The position numbers and the translations under genes were made by a program. From DUPQ01 sp022706885 (GTDB taxonomy: Bacteria > Bacillota > Clostridia > DUPQ01): a stretch of DNA of 64,000 nucleotides. The stretch is from NCBI GenBank assembly GCA_022706885.1, contig JAKJBR010000005.1, positions 1 through 64,000 on the forward strand, in the 5' to 3' direction. The notes beneath the pieces are model-generated. The model saw nothing but the letters and a program-made list of their open reading frames with translations. It was not told where the DNA came from and searched no databases. Numbering within the stretch: the stretch's first letter is position 1; every line of letters starts with the position of its first letter. This document shows positions 50,946 to 60,348 of the stretch, piece by piece.

Positions 50946-51770
50946 CTATATACTCATAAGCATAATCATCGCGGGAGCGGTAAGAACCAACAGTATTCCT
51001 ATCAGCCCTATTGCCAGAGCCAATACCGCTTTTGCAGACGATTGCTCCGCTCTTTTTTTGGCATTGTTTCTTCTTTCCGTCCATATAGATGAAGTATATG
51101 TTTTTAGAGTATCTTTTATTCCCGCTTCGGTATTCTTGAAACCGGTTATCATTATGGAACAAAAAGCATTAATCTGCGGTATGGGAAGCATAAGGGATAA
51201 TTCCAGAAAGGAGTATTCCGGGTCGGAATGCATTGTAAGATTGTTTATGAGGCGGTCCAGATGCGCCTTGAATGTTCTATCCGGAAGGTCATAATCCTGT
51301 CGGGTAAAAGCCTGATAAAGAGTCATACCCGCTCCTAGACACAATGTCAGCTTGGTTAAGAATACCGAAAAATCCGTAATAATCTCCTGCTTTTTATTTT
51401 CATACACTTTAGATATGTCGAAATCCACACACTTTACACTTGCGAAACAAAGTAATACCGATATAGCGGTAACCACGGCAGATGCTTTACATGCAATTGC
51501 AATTGCCGGAAGAAAAAGCATGATAACAAATATGTTCATTTTTAAACAGGTATCGGCAATATGTAAATCTTCTTTTGCTGTCTTAGGATACAGCAAATCC
51601 AGTCGGTTATCCGAAGCGGTATATCTTGCAGCGACTTTTGCCAACGGAACAAATGCCTTATATGTCGCCTTCATGAAAGTACAATGACACAAAGGAAAAT
51701 CAAACCGCACTTTCCTGGAATAAAGCAAGGTAAAGAGTATTAATAAAACATAAACCGCAAAAAGTATCAT
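50946..51770 (-). CDS. tadC: TadC-like pilus assembly membrane protein
   Basis: The 274-residue inner-membrane platform protein carries a C-terminal type II secretion F domain (FSVFLTKLTLCLGAGMTLYQAF … LMLPIPQINAFCSIMITGF) and helices at both ends. GAGG precedes the ATG, which overlaps the tadB stop. It forms the platform on which the TadA ATPase acts. Confidence 0.85.
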   Translation of the reverse strand: MILFAVYVLLILFTLLYSRKVRFDFPLCHCTFMKATYKAFVPLAKVAARYTASDNRLDLLYPKTAKEDLHIADTCLKMNIFVIMLFLPAIAIACKASAVVTAISVLLCFASVKCVDFDISKVYENKKQEIITDFSVFLTKLTLCLGAGMTLYQAFTRQDYDLPDRTFKAHLDRLINNLTMHSDPEYSFLELSLMLPIPQINAFCSIMITGFKNTEAGIKDTLKTYTSSIWTERRNNAKKRAEQSSAKAVLALAIGLIGILLVLTAPAMIMLMSI

Positions 51771-52477
51771 ACCTTTACCTCCAGTATCTTTTTTGCAAGA
51801 TATGAAGATATTAAGAACAGTATGCCCGCCGCAGTCATTATAGCTCTGCCCAAAAGACCTTCATACAGAATATCCAGATATCCGGTCCCCATGGTATTGA
51901 AAAGGGCAAGTATAAGGAAGGGACACAGGCTCACAATAAACCGCTCGGTTTTCTTTTCTTCGGTGATTACTTCTATTTCCTGTTCTATACTTCTTTTTTC
52001 TTTTATAAAAGCAATGGTCTCCTTTATGGTCCTGTTCAAATCCGCACCTTTTTTCTCACAAATGATTATACTGTCACAAAACAGGTATGCTTCTTCAATA
52101 TCCAGATGCTCTGCGAAAGATTGCAAAATACTGTCGGTAGACATATTTGCCATTGTTTTTGAGTAAACATTGTCGACTAATGTAAGCATATAATCTCTTT
52201 GATATATTCTTTTAAACTCCAGAAGCGCTTTGGAAAACGCATGAATAAAATCCGAAGGTATGGCAGTGTAAGACAGCAGAATCTCCAAAAATCTTAAAAA
52301 ACCGTCCCTGTTCCTCTTTTGAATCGTTTCTTTCATGTATTTTTTATCAAGAAGACATATTCCCGCAACAAGTATTCCCGTTATTGCCGATACAAGAAGA
52401 GACAGATAGAGAAAATAGACGCATATTGCATATACAAGACCGGTTGTTACCGCCCTTTTTATAAACTCAAATCTCAT
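51767..52477 (-). CDS. tadB: TadB-like pilus assembly membrane protein
   Basis: The 236-residue membrane protein has two N-terminal helices, a cytosolic loop with EAYLFCDSIIICEKKGADLN and TIKETIAFIKEKRSIEQEI (type II secretion F domain), and two C-terminal helices. AAGGAG precedes the ATG. It overlaps both tadA and tadC by four bases, so the operon is tightly coupled. Confidence 0.85.
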   Translation of the reverse strand: MRFEFIKRAVTTGLVYAICVYFLYLSLLVSAITGILVAGICLLDKKYMKETIQKRNRDGFLRFLEILLSYTAIPSDFIHAFSKALLEFKRIYQRDYMLTLVDNVYSKTMANMSTDSILQSFAEHLDIEEAYLFCDSIIICEKKGADLNRTIKETIAFIKEKRSIEQEIEVITEEKKTERFIVSLCPFLILALFNTMGTGYLDILYEGLLGRAIMTAAGILFLISSYLAKKILEVKV

Positions 52478-53613
52478 TTCCGTCTCCTTGTTGCTTCCCC
52501 GACTTTGATATGCTTTCCCGATTCAATATCATAGGTAAACAAGCACTCGGTTTTAATCTCACCGTCTTCAAACTCCGTAACCTGTACAATTTCTGTAAGC
52601 ACTCTCTTTCCGTCAATCCTTTGCAGCGAGATAACAATGTCGATGGCATCATAAATCTGCTTTCGTATAGCCAAAAAAGGCATATCACATTCCATCAGTA
52701 CCATGGTTTCTATGCGGGAAAATGCATCTTTACAGGAATTGGCATGCCCTGTGGATATGGAACCTATATGACCGGTATTCATAGCCTGCAGCATGTATAA
52801 AGCTTCTTTACCTCTTATCTCCCCCACTATAATCCTGTCCGGTCTCATTCTTAAACTGGCACGTATCAGACTGTCCATACTTATCTCGCCTTTTCCCTCA
52901 TTGTTGGGATTGCGGCATGTTAAGCGAATTATGTTGTCTATACGGTCAATCATAAGTTCTACCGAATCCTCAATTGTTATCACTCTTTCACTGTTGGGAA
53001 CAAATCCTGTCAATATGTTCAATAATGTCGTCTTACCGCATCCCGCTCCCCCGCATATGAATATGTTCAGCCGCTCTTTTACCGCATTGTCCAAAAAATC
53101 CGATATCTCTTTTGTAAAGAAACCGTCTCTTATCATATCCTCATAAGTTATCTGCTTTTCGGGAAATCTTCTTACGGTTATACTGTGGCCGTTATGGGAG
53201 ATAGGCTCCAAAATGATATTCACCCGTATATCATGCCCTATACTGCCGTCCAAAATGGGATTGGCCATGTTTACGGTTCTGTCGGTCTTTCTGCACAGTA
53301 TCGATATCAGTTTATCTATATCCTGTTTTGTAAAACTGATATCATATCGATGAATAATACCCTTTTCCTCGTAAAATATTCTGTCGGCATTTACCATTAT
53401 TTCCGTAATGCCTTCTTTTTCCATCAGAGGCTGTAATATCCCGTATCCCGTTATGGCATTCATTACCCTTTTTATAACTTCCGGCTTATTCTCCATATCT
53501 TTATTCTTTATATCATACACATACTCGGTAACGTTTTTTTCAATTTCCCCCTCCTCCATACCGGCTATGCCTTCCAGACACTGTTTAATGATTTTGTCGT
53601 AATCGTTATTCAT
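52474..53613 (-). CDS. tadA: TadA/CpaF pilus-assembly ATPase
   Basis: The 379-residue secretion ATPase has Walker A CGGAGCGKTTLLNIL, the Asp box ERVITIEDSVEL, Walker B-region RIIVGEIRGKEALYML and the His box TGHIGSISTGHANS. It powers Flp pilus assembly. The start at 53613 is chosen for GGAG seven bases upstream (a Met directly before it is an alternative). It overlaps the tadZ end by eight bases. Confidence 0.93.
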   Translation of the reverse strand: MNNDYDKIIKQCLEGIAGMEEGEIEKNVTEYVYDIKNKDMENKPEVIKRVMNAITGYGILQPLMEKEGITEIMVNADRIFYEEKGIIHRYDISFTKQDIDKLISILCRKTDRTVNMANPILDGSIGHDIRVNIILEPISHNGHSITVRRFPEKQITYEDMIRDGFFTKEISDFLDNAVKERLNIFICGGAGCGKTTLLNILTGFVPNSERVITIEDSVELMIDRIDNIIRLTCRNPNNEGKGEISMDSLIRASLRMRPDRIIVGEIRGKEALYMLQAMNTGHIGSISTGHANSCKDAFSRIETMVLMECDMPFLAIRKQIYDAIDIVISLQRIDGKRVLTEIVQVTEFEDGEIKTECLFTYDIESGKHIKVGEATRRRK

Positions 53614-54517
53614 CATTTTTCTCCAGTTCATACACAACCTGTTCGATTGCTTCATAGAAATCCGGCAGATTATGAGCTATATCTTCTTTGGCTTTGGGTA
53701 TATATATTCCTTCGGTATACCGGATCATATTGCATAACTGAATAACCTCTATATCATTCTTTTGCAAAAAAGCCGCAACCTCTTCTTCTCTTTCACTGCC
53801 TCTGCATTTAATAAACAGTGTCTTGTATGCATTTTTCATGATAAAGGCATACGGACTGATTGGATATAACGGGCAGTCGATTATAGTGTAGTTATATATA
53901 CTGTTTGCATTGAGACTGTTAATGAAAACTTTTGCACTGCTCATGTCAAAAGTTACATCATATGAAGGATATATGCTGTTCAGGAAGTACACATTCTTTG
54001 TAACATCATGGTTTTTGTACCTTTCAATACATGTATTGATATTCTCATTACCCTTAGAAGCATAGTATGCTATGAGCGAAATATCATTCTGCTGTTCACA
54101 TCTGAAAACCGAATCTTTTACGCATAATCCGTCAAGATTGATATATAGTACCTTCCTGCCGTTTCGGGATAAATATATTGACAGAGCTTGTGAAATGAAT
54201 GTCTTACCCGCACCGCCGTGAGCCGATGTCACAAATATCGTCCTGTTCTCCGACTTTACATTTATACCGGCGGATATATCAATATTCTCCATGATTGCAC
54301 TGATTATCTTATCTGCGGACTGATACTTACCTGTATGCCATTCTTTAGAAGATGTCTTCAAAAGAAGTTCATTCTCTGCACCGGAATCTTCAAGAACAAC
54401 ATCCGCATGTTCTTCAGTCAGAATGAACATATTCAACCCGTTAATTTTAATGTATTCTTTCAGCCGTCCGGCATATTCATTATCCGATGACTTAACATAT
54501 AGTTTTATCTTATTCAT
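53606..54517 (-). CDS. tadZ: TadZ/CpaE-like ATPase
   Basis: The 303-residue protein has an N-terminal degenerate receiver-like domain (about 1-85), then a MinD/ParA-type ATPase domain with deviant Walker A VTSAHGGAGKTFISQAL and DGLCVKDSVF. Such proteins position the Tad machine at the cell pole. It is the first gene of tadZABC-flp-FHA. No strong promoter was assigned in the preceding AT-rich gap. Confidence 0.82.
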   Translation of the reverse strand: MNKIKLYVKSSDNEYAGRLKEYIKINGLNMFILTEEHADVVLEDSGAENELLLKTSSKEWHTGKYQSADKIISAIMENIDISAGINVKSENRTIFVTSAHGGAGKTFISQALSIYLSRNGRKVLYINLDGLCVKDSVFRCEQQNDISLIAYYASKGNENINTCIERYKNHDVTKNVYFLNSIYPSYDVTFDMSSAKVFINSLNANSIYNYTIIDCPLYPISPYAFIMKNAYKTLFIKCRGSEREEEVAAFLQKNDIEVIQLCNMIRYTEGIYIPKAKEDIAHNLPDFYEAIEQVVYELEKNDE

Positions 54518-54632
54518 ATTAACTCCTGCTGGTTAATTATACCATTATTTACCATTAATTCTCATTCAACATATGACAAACATACGTAACATAGTACATA
54601 TGCGTAAAATATCCGGTTGCCTGAAAGATTGT

Positions 54633-54662
54633 AAAAAAAAACTACCCTTTGCAGGGCAGTTT
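54633..54662 (-). terminator. Terminator of the ABC-2 exporter operon
   Basis: On the minus strand AAACTGCCCT (54662-54653) pairs with AGGGTAGTTT (54648-54639), ten pairs with one G-U, around a GCAA tetraloop, followed by eight or more T. It lies 11 bases after the permease stop. Confidence 0.92.
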
Positions 54663-54672
54663 CTTTCAGCAG

Positions 54673-55785
54673 TTAAAGCGTTTTTGATTTTCGTTCTTTG
54701 CTTAAAAAGAGCGACGCCACAAAGAATGCGGTACCGAATGCCAGAATAATCAATAACTCTCGGCTGATATTGTAATTGCCCTCGGTTATTTTCATAATCC
54801 CCGTATTGTAGTAGAACAGAGGACTGAATCTGGCAACCTTCTGCATAAAACTCGGCATAAACTCAATCGGAAGCGAAGATCCCGATAAAAACATGATAAC
54901 CAACGGAACCGTATTGCCTATCATTGCAGTGAGATTTTTTGTTTTGGATATATGGTTAATCAGATTGGCGAACAAAGCAACAACCATTGTCCATAAGAAG
55001 AGTATAAGTAAATAGTAAACAAGGCTTTCCGATTTAAGCATCCCGGGGTAGAACATCAACAAGACAAATCCCGTAACAAAAACAAACACAAGAACGGCAA
55101 TGAAAATCTGAGCAAGACTCAATTCTCCTTTCAGACGAAGACCGCTTTTAGGAGAAATCCTGTTTCTTATCTGAATGTTTTTCTTATTGAAACTGATACT
55201 CAGATCACCCAACAGTTTTATAAGCAACATCATAATGACAAACCCGTAGACATTGGTAAAACCGTGAAAATTCTTCTCTATAACCGGTTTATTGGCAGAA
55301 AAGATAACTTCCGCCTTCTCATCAAGCGTAGCATAAAGCTTTTGCAAATCCAATTGACCTGTATTTACCATAGCTTTGTAGTAAATAGGATATTTATTTA
55401 CCGTCCTTTGTAAAAATATGCTCTGACTGTTGGTAACATCGGTAGATACTCTTAATGCCGGATTATTTGTTTCCAGAAGGGTTTTTTCCGAATCCTTGGG
55501 GATTTCCACAATTCCGTCGATAAAACGGGTGTAAAAATCCAGTTCCGCCGCTTCCAGAGAATCGTAATAGTAGATATGGTTTTCCTTATCCAGATACTCA
55601 ATCAATGAATTGCCGAATTGACTGTCTTCATTTTTTACAATCCCTATATTCAATGCGGTTTTTGAATACTTATCTTCATAGGAACCTGCCGTCATCATTG
55701 TAAAAGCAATCAGAATTGCGATATATACAATAATCATTATCTTATTTTTCTGAGCTATTTTAATAAAGTAATATAGTGTATTCAT
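54673..55785 (-). CDS. ABC-2 family transporter permease
   Basis: The 370-residue permease has one N-terminal helix (MIIVYIAILIAFTMM), an extracytoplasmic domain of about 150 residues and five C-terminal helices (for example VYGFVIMMLLIKLLGDLSI and ELLIILAFGTAFFVASLF). The pattern is of the YhgE/LnrN-like ABC-2 exporters. It overlaps the second permease gene by four bases. Two such permeases and one ATPase make the complex. Confidence 0.88.
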   Translation of the reverse strand: MNTLYYFIKIAQKNKIMIIVYIAILIAFTMMTAGSYEDKYSKTALNIGIVKNEDSQFGNSLIEYLDKENHIYYYDSLEAAELDFYTRFIDGIVEIPKDSEKTLLETNNPALRVSTDVTNSQSIFLQRTVNKYPIYYKAMVNTGQLDLQKLYATLDEKAEVIFSANKPVIEKNFHGFTNVYGFVIMMLLIKLLGDLSISFNKKNIQIRNRISPKSGLRLKGELSLAQIFIAVLVFVFVTGFVLLMFYPGMLKSESLVYYLLILFLWTMVVALFANLINHISKTKNLTAMIGNTVPLVIMFLSGSSLPIEFMPSFMQKVARFSPLFYYNTGIMKITEGNYNISRELLIILAFGTAFFVASLFLSKERKSKTL

Positions 55786-56882
55786 GCTTTTTTTCTCCTT
55801 ACAATAACAATAGATGCAATGATAAGAACAATACTGTAACCCGTTAACAGAAGAACCGACTCGGTCAGTGTTGTGTAATTTCCCAGCATATTGATTTTGA
55901 TTAACTCGTCACTGACTATGGATGCGGGATTCAGCCGGATAATAAGCGGGGACAATCGCTGAATCAGAATCCTTATATCATTGCTGTATAATCCGCCGAT
56001 ACCGGACATAATCAGTAACGAACTGATAAGCACCGCTGTTTGCGAGGATTCTTTTTTGATAATAACTCCCCAAAAGAGTCCCCAGGCAATTCCAAAGATC
56101 AGAGCGGACACAATGATAGGAATATTGTTAATATCCAATGCAAAGAAATGTTGTTTGAGTATAAGCTCCGCATAGACTATCGCTATTATCAGCATCAGTA
56201 ATGTCCATATAAAGCCGGCAGTGACACCGATCAGCACTTGCCGGACTCTGGGTGTCGGAGATGAAACATTTCTCAATGCGATTGTCTGTCCTCTGACAAT
56301 CAGCCTGTTACCGATAGTACCTGAAAGATAAGCACCCTGTAAACTTATCATTGCAAAGAGTGCATAGAAGAGAACATCAATGGGACTGTGTTTTTCACCG
56401 CTGTTTTCCGTATAACTTCTGTTAAAGTCATAAGCGGTAAGCGGCATATTTAATGATGTAATCTGCTTGGTCGTAGTCAGTACTTCGTCCATTATCATCT
56501 GACTGATGCCGTTTTTACTTATGACGAGACTTAAATCCTTATCGACATATGCATCAATCTGATCTTTTTTGAGCGCTTCCAATGCCGCATCTTTTGCCAT
56601 CACTTTCCCTTTGAACAATGAGTTTTCAATGACTGTTCTGTCCAGTGTTTCCATATTCGGCAGCACTTCAGGCGCTTCCACAAAGTACAGCGGAAGGAAT
56701 GCTTCTTCATGATAAGCGATAGATGCTTTTTCCAAATCCAATTCTCCAAAACGTAAATCGGAAAAGAAAATTGTGAAGATTGTTAAGAGTAAAAGCGGAA
56801 AGGCTATCATCCAGAATATACTGGAATAACTGCCTAAGAATATTTTTAACTCATATTTCAGATAATTAAGTATACGTGTCAT
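55782..56882 (-). CDS. ABC-2 family transporter permease
   Basis: The 366-residue permease has the same layout as its partner: helix IFWMIAFPLLLLTIFTIFF, a large external domain, then helices such as VLIGVTAGFIWTLLMLIIAI, VLISSLLIMSGIGGLY and VLLLTGYSIVLIIASIVIV. It overlaps the ATPase gene by one base and the second permease by four. The pair resembles LnrMN-type antibiotic exporters controlled by a neighbouring two-component system. Confidence 0.88.
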   Translation of the reverse strand: MTRILNYLKYELKIFLGSYSSIFWMIAFPLLLLTIFTIFFSDLRFGELDLEKASIAYHEEAFLPLYFVEAPEVLPNMETLDRTVIENSLFKGKVMAKDAALEALKKDQIDAYVDKDLSLVISKNGISQMIMDEVLTTTKQITSLNMPLTAYDFNRSYTENSGEKHSPIDVLFYALFAMISLQGAYLSGTIGNRLIVRGQTIALRNVSSPTPRVRQVLIGVTAGFIWTLLMLIIAIVYAELILKQHFFALDINNIPIIVSALIFGIAWGLFWGVIIKKESSQTAVLISSLLIMSGIGGLYSNDIRILIQRLSPLIIRLNPASIVSDELIKINMLGNYTTLTESVLLLTGYSIVLIIASIVIVRRKKA

Positions 56883-57811
56883 TAATCTCTCAACTCCTTC
56901 CCTGTCAATTCCAGAAATACATCGTTTAAACTGGGTAATTCCGTATATAGCTTCAGATAGGTCAATCCCCTCTCTTTTAAGAACTGAACGATAACGCCGA
57001 TGTTGCTCTTGGGATTGTCGAATTTTACGGTATATTCGGAATCTTTGACCGTAACATCAATTACATGAGCCAGATTTCTTAAATCCTTTGAAATATCCAC
57101 ATCTTCCAATAGACTTATTTTAATAATCTCGGTTGTGATTATGGAGTCTTTCAATTCCTGATTGGTTCCCGTGATGATGTTTCGCCCCTGATCAATAATA
57201 GCTATACGGTCACATAAATCCTCCACTTCCTCTAGATAATGCGACGTGTAAATAATAGTGGCTCCCTGTCGGTTGAGTTCTTTGATGCCTTCCAATATGA
57301 AGCTTCTGCTTTGTGCATCCACCGCTACGGTCGGTTCGTCCAAAAAAATCAACTCCGGTTGATGAGCAATTCCGCAGGCTATATTGAGTCTGCGTGCCAG
57401 TCCTCCCGACAGTTTGGAAGGCAGGAATTTTCTGAACTTCTCCAGGCCCACGAATTGTATGGCTTTCTCCACCAGTTGCTTTCTTTTTTTACTGTCACTG
57501 ATATATAAGCCGCAAAAATAGTCAATGTTTTCATAGACCGTCAATTCTTCAAACAGTGCCAGGTCCTGGGGAACAAACCCTATTTTTCTTTTTATATCGT
57601 ATGAATCGGGTTTCAGTTTCTTATCAAAAACGGTGATATTACCTTTTTCATAGGAATATATTCCCAAGATGCTGAGTAACAGAGTGGATTTTCCCGAGCC
57701 GTTGGGGCCGATTAAACCGAGAATCTCTCCTTCTCTTAATTCTAAATTAAAAGAGTCCAATGCGCGTATTTCTTTAAAGTCTTTGACCAGGTTTTCTACT
57801 TTTATAACCAT
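56882..57811 (-). CDS. ABC-2 exporter ATP-binding protein
   Basis: The 309-residue ATPase has Walker A GPNGSGKST, Q-loop GFVPQDLALFEEL, signature SKLSGGLARRLNIA, Walker B LIFLDEPTVAVD and switch YTSHYLEEVED. The C-terminal domain ends LPSLNDVFLELTGKELRD. GAGGAGG precedes the ATG. It is divergent from the histidine kinase gene and probably regulated by that system. Confidence 0.93.
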   Translation of the reverse strand: MVIKVENLVKDFKEIRALDSFNLELREGEILGLIGPNGSGKSTLLLSILGIYSYEKGNITVFDKKLKPDSYDIKRKIGFVPQDLALFEELTVYENIDYFCGLYISDSKKRKQLVEKAIQFVGLEKFRKFLPSKLSGGLARRLNIACGIAHQPELIFLDEPTVAVDAQSRSFILEGIKELNRQGATIIYTSHYLEEVEDLCDRIAIIDQGRNIITGTNQELKDSIITTEIIKISLLEDVDISKDLRNLAHVIDVTVKDSEYTVKFDNPKSNIGVIVQFLKERGLTYLKLYTELPSLNDVFLELTGKELRD

Positions 57812-57883
57812 ATTGTCACCTCCTCGGCATTATGATACAATGAGTCCGCAAATTGTTTTAGTGAATCCGTTCATTATTTGAGA

Positions 57884-57904
57884 TGACAAATGTCACAGGT
57901 GACA
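57884..57904. promoter_or_regulatory. Overlapping inverted repeats between exporter and two-component genes
   Basis: TGACA-AA-TGTCA (57884-57895) and TGTCAC-AG-GTGACA (57891-57904) share the middle half-site, giving three TGACA-type half-sites in 21 bases just before the kinase start. The arrangement fits binding of a NarL/LuxR-family response regulator dimer. The second repeat includes the kinase ribosome site, so it may also influence translation. Confidence 0.5.
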
Positions 57905-57905
57905 G

Positions 57906-58964
57906 ATGAGTAAAATTAGTATTCACATTATTGTTTCCTTAATTGTTATTCTATATGAATTTGAAAAAGGTAATGTCGCAACCGAATTACTGCTACTTCT
58001 TATTCTTCTGGGATTCAGTTATTCCCTGCTTATCAATATTATTCCCAATCGGAAAGTCAAATTGGGTTTGTTTGTCTTCGGAGTTCTTATATTATTAGCA
58101 TTTCCGCAGTATATCTTTTTACTGCCTTTGCTGGTGCCCGGTGCTTTTTTAAATGTCAATAAGTTTTCCTTTTTGATTTTTATTCCTTTTTTAAGTAACT
58201 TTCAGGCTCTTTATCTGATGTTGGCAGGACTTTTACTGTTATGGGATACTCTTTTGGCAAGAAAAGATGATGAAGTTGTCACTCTTAGAGAGGAGAAATA
58301 TAATCTTATTGAAGATGTAAACCGTTTATCCAAATCCATTGACCTTATGCGGATGGAAAAAGAACGGGACGAAACACTTACTTTGATGGATGAGAGAAAT
58401 CGTATTTCCAGGGAGATTCATGATACTGCAGGGCATACATTGTCGGCCGCTATATTGAATTTAAAAGCATTATCCATGACAACCAAAGAGACCGAGACAA
58501 AGGAGAATATTTTAGAGTTGAAAGAAACACTGGAGACAGGATTGCAGGATATCCGAAGGGTTATGTATGATTTAAGAGACAGTTCTTTTGACCTGGAAAA
58601 CAAAATAATGGAGTTGTTGGAAACCGTTGAGAATTCCAATCTCACCTATATTGTTGATTCCAATCTGAGCTACGGTATAAAATACGATATCTTTGCTATT
58701 GTCAGAGAAGCATTGACCAATTATATAAAACATTCCGACGGCAGGAATTTTAAGGTTTATCTGGTGGAGAGTGACAGATTTTTAGTGCTGAAAATTAACG
58801 ATGACGGAAAAATACCCGACAAAGAGATTAAAGAGGGACTGGGTCTGTATTCCATAAGAAAGAAATGTGAAGAAAGAGATTGGAAGTTTAATATTACAAC
58901 AGACCGCGGGTTCGGTATTCATATATTAATGGAGAGGGAAAATGAGAATATTACTGGTAGATGA
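57906..58964 (+). CDS. Sensor histidine kinase, NarL-partner family
   Basis: The 352-residue kinase has about four to five N-terminal helices (to residue 115) with short loops and no large external domain. A coiled coil, the HisKA_3 motif RNRISREIHDTAGHTLSAAI with the phosphorylated His, and an ATPase domain (IVREALTNYIKHSD, DDGKIPDKEIKEGLGLYSI) follow. The lack of an external domain suggests membrane or transporter-linked sensing. Its end overlaps the response regulator gene by 23 bases. Confidence 0.92.
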   Translation: MSKISIHIIVSLIVILYEFEKGNVATELLLLLILLGFSYSLLINIIPNRKVKLGLFVFGVLILLAFPQYIFLLPLLVPGAFLNVNKFSFLIFIPFLSNFQALYLMLAGLLLLWDTLLARKDDEVVTLREEKYNLIEDVNRLSKSIDLMRMEKERDETLTLMDERNRISREIHDTAGHTLSAAILNLKALSMTTKETETKENILELKETLETGLQDIRRVMYDLRDSSFDLENKIMELLETVENSNLTYIVDSNLSYGIKYDIFAIVREALTNYIKHSDGRNFKVYLVESDRFLVLKINDDGKIPDKEIKEGLGLYSIRKKCEERDWKFNITTDRGFGIHILMERENENITGR

Positions 58965-59562
58965 TGATACTCTTGTATTGAAGTCATTGCAGATGATTTT
59001 AAAAGCTGAAGGAATTGATGAGGTTTATACCGCAAAAAACGGTAAAGAAGCTTTTGATGTTTATAAGAATCATACGGTTGATTTGGTTTTGCAGGATATC
59101 AGGTTAAAAGAAGAGAACGGAATCGAGATAGCAAGAAAACTTTTGGAGTATGACAAGCAAGCCAAGATAATTCTTCTGACCACTTTTAAGGATGAGGAAT
59201 ATATCAATAAAGCAATAAAAAGCGGCGTTAAGGGCTATATCTTAAAGGATAATGCGGATTCTCTGATTCAATCCATTCAGACGGTAATGGCCGGCAATAT
59301 CGTATTGGATTCCGAGGTGATAAAAGATATTAAATTATCCGATAAAGAAAAAAAATCCGTTGAGGATTTTGATATTACCGAACGTGAACTGGATATTATA
59401 AAATTGCTTGCCGAGGGTATGAATAATAAGGAAATTTCTCAGACACTCTATCTGAGTGAGGGTACGGTTCGAAACTATATCTCCAATCTTTTGGATAAAT
59501 TGGATCTTCGGGACCGTTCTCAGATTGTGGTTTTCTATTACAGGAACTTATATAACGAATAA
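58942..59562 (+). CDS. LuxR/NarL-family response regulator
   Basis: The 206-residue regulator has a receiver domain (ILLVDDDTLVLKSL, phospho-Asp in LVLQDIRLKEENG, TTFKDEEYI) and a C-terminal LuxR helix-turn-helix (TERELDIIKLLAEGMNNKEI and LSEGTVRNYISNLLDKL). GGAGAGG is nearby upstream. It is the partner of the preceding kinase and is the natural candidate to bind the inverted repeats at 57884-57904 to control the divergent exporter. Confidence 0.95.
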   Translation: MRILLVDDDTLVLKSLQMILKAEGIDEVYTAKNGKEAFDVYKNHTVDLVLQDIRLKEENGIEIARKLLEYDKQAKIILLTTFKDEEYINKAIKSGVKGYILKDNADSLIQSIQTVMAGNIVLDSEVIKDIKLSDKEKKSVEDFDITERELDIIKLLAEGMNNKEISQTLYLSEGTVRNYISNLLDKLDLRDRSQIVVFYYRNLYNE

Positions 59563-59575
59563 ACCAAAAAATATA

Positions 59576-60088
59576 CTATTTCTTAACCCACTGATATGCT
59601 AACCTGGGCGTTCCGTCCGCAATAATTATTATCCCGCAGTAAGTGAATCCGTTTCTCTCAATCGCTCTGATCATCGGCACATTCAAGCGGTGTGTATCAA
59701 CCCGCACACTGTCAGCGCGCTCCTTACACCAGGCAAATGCTGCATCGGAAATACCCTGCTTTCTGCCTCTGCTGGCAATCCTATGAATAGTTATATATGA
59801 CTGTTCATCGTCAACCCACTTTCCGTCAATCTTATCATATGTCGGTTCCGGAAAGTTCTGTGCGAAAAACACACCTTCAATCTCGCCGGCATCCGGTGTT
59901 CCTTTCCTGTTTACAAGCACCATACAAAGACCTGTTCGGATATCCCTCTCTATATCCTCCAAAAGCGGGTAAGCCTTCCATTGGTCTGCATTGCCAAGTT
60001 TTCTCATATATGCCCGTGCTCCTCGAAAGATATCATCAAGTATATCTAAATCATCGTATGTTGCTAATCGAATGTCATAATTATTCAT
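59576..60088 (-). CDS. GNAT-family N-acetyltransferase
   Basis: The 170-residue acetyltransferase has a GNAT fold: an N-terminal IRLATYDDLDILDDIF, YITIHRIASRGRKQGISDAA (the acyl-CoA loop, R-G-R-K-Q-G-I) and VRVDTHRLNVPMIRAIERNG with FTYCGII. AGGAG precedes ATG 60088; an upstream GTG-type extension is less likely. Substrate unknown. It converges with the response regulator gene. Confidence 0.88.
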   Translation of the reverse strand: MNNYDIRLATYDDLDILDDIFRGARAYMRKLGNADQWKAYPLLEDIERDIRTGLCMVLVNRKGTPDAGEIEGVFFAQNFPEPTYDKIDGKWVDDEQSYITIHRIASRGRKQGISDAAFAWCKERADSVRVDTHRLNVPMIRAIERNGFTYCGIIIIADGTPRLAYQWVKK

Positions 60089-60154
60089 AGTAGCTCCTGT
60101 TTTTTGGCACAACTATAATATCCCGCATTCTCATACAGGATATTAACAGTTAAT

Positions 60155-60346
60155 CTATCTTTTTGCCTTAGGTTTACCTAATATCTCACTTAAAACTATG
60201 CCTTTTATCAGGGTTTCACTATCTTCCAGCAAATCCCCTATAAAATCATAATCCTTTTTGTCCGAAACCTGTTCCGTAACCGTTGAAGCGGTTTCTTTCC
60301 GCTGCAACTTTTCTATATCGTCATCTGACCTGTAATACTCACCCAT
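60155..60346 (-). CDS. Small acidic protein downstream of floA
   Basis: The 63-residue charged protein (MGEYYRSDDDIEKLQRKETA … DYDFIGDLLEDSETLIKGIV) has a final basic KPKAKR end and no membrane helix. It begins two bases after the floA stop with no strong ribosome site, so translation is probably coupled. I do not recognise the family. Its position suggests a FloA/NfeD accessory partner. Confidence 0.65.
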   Translation of the reverse strand: MGEYYRSDDDIEKLQRKETASTVTEQVSDKKDYDFIGDLLEDSETLIKGIVLSEILGKPKAKR

Positions 60347-60348
60347 TG

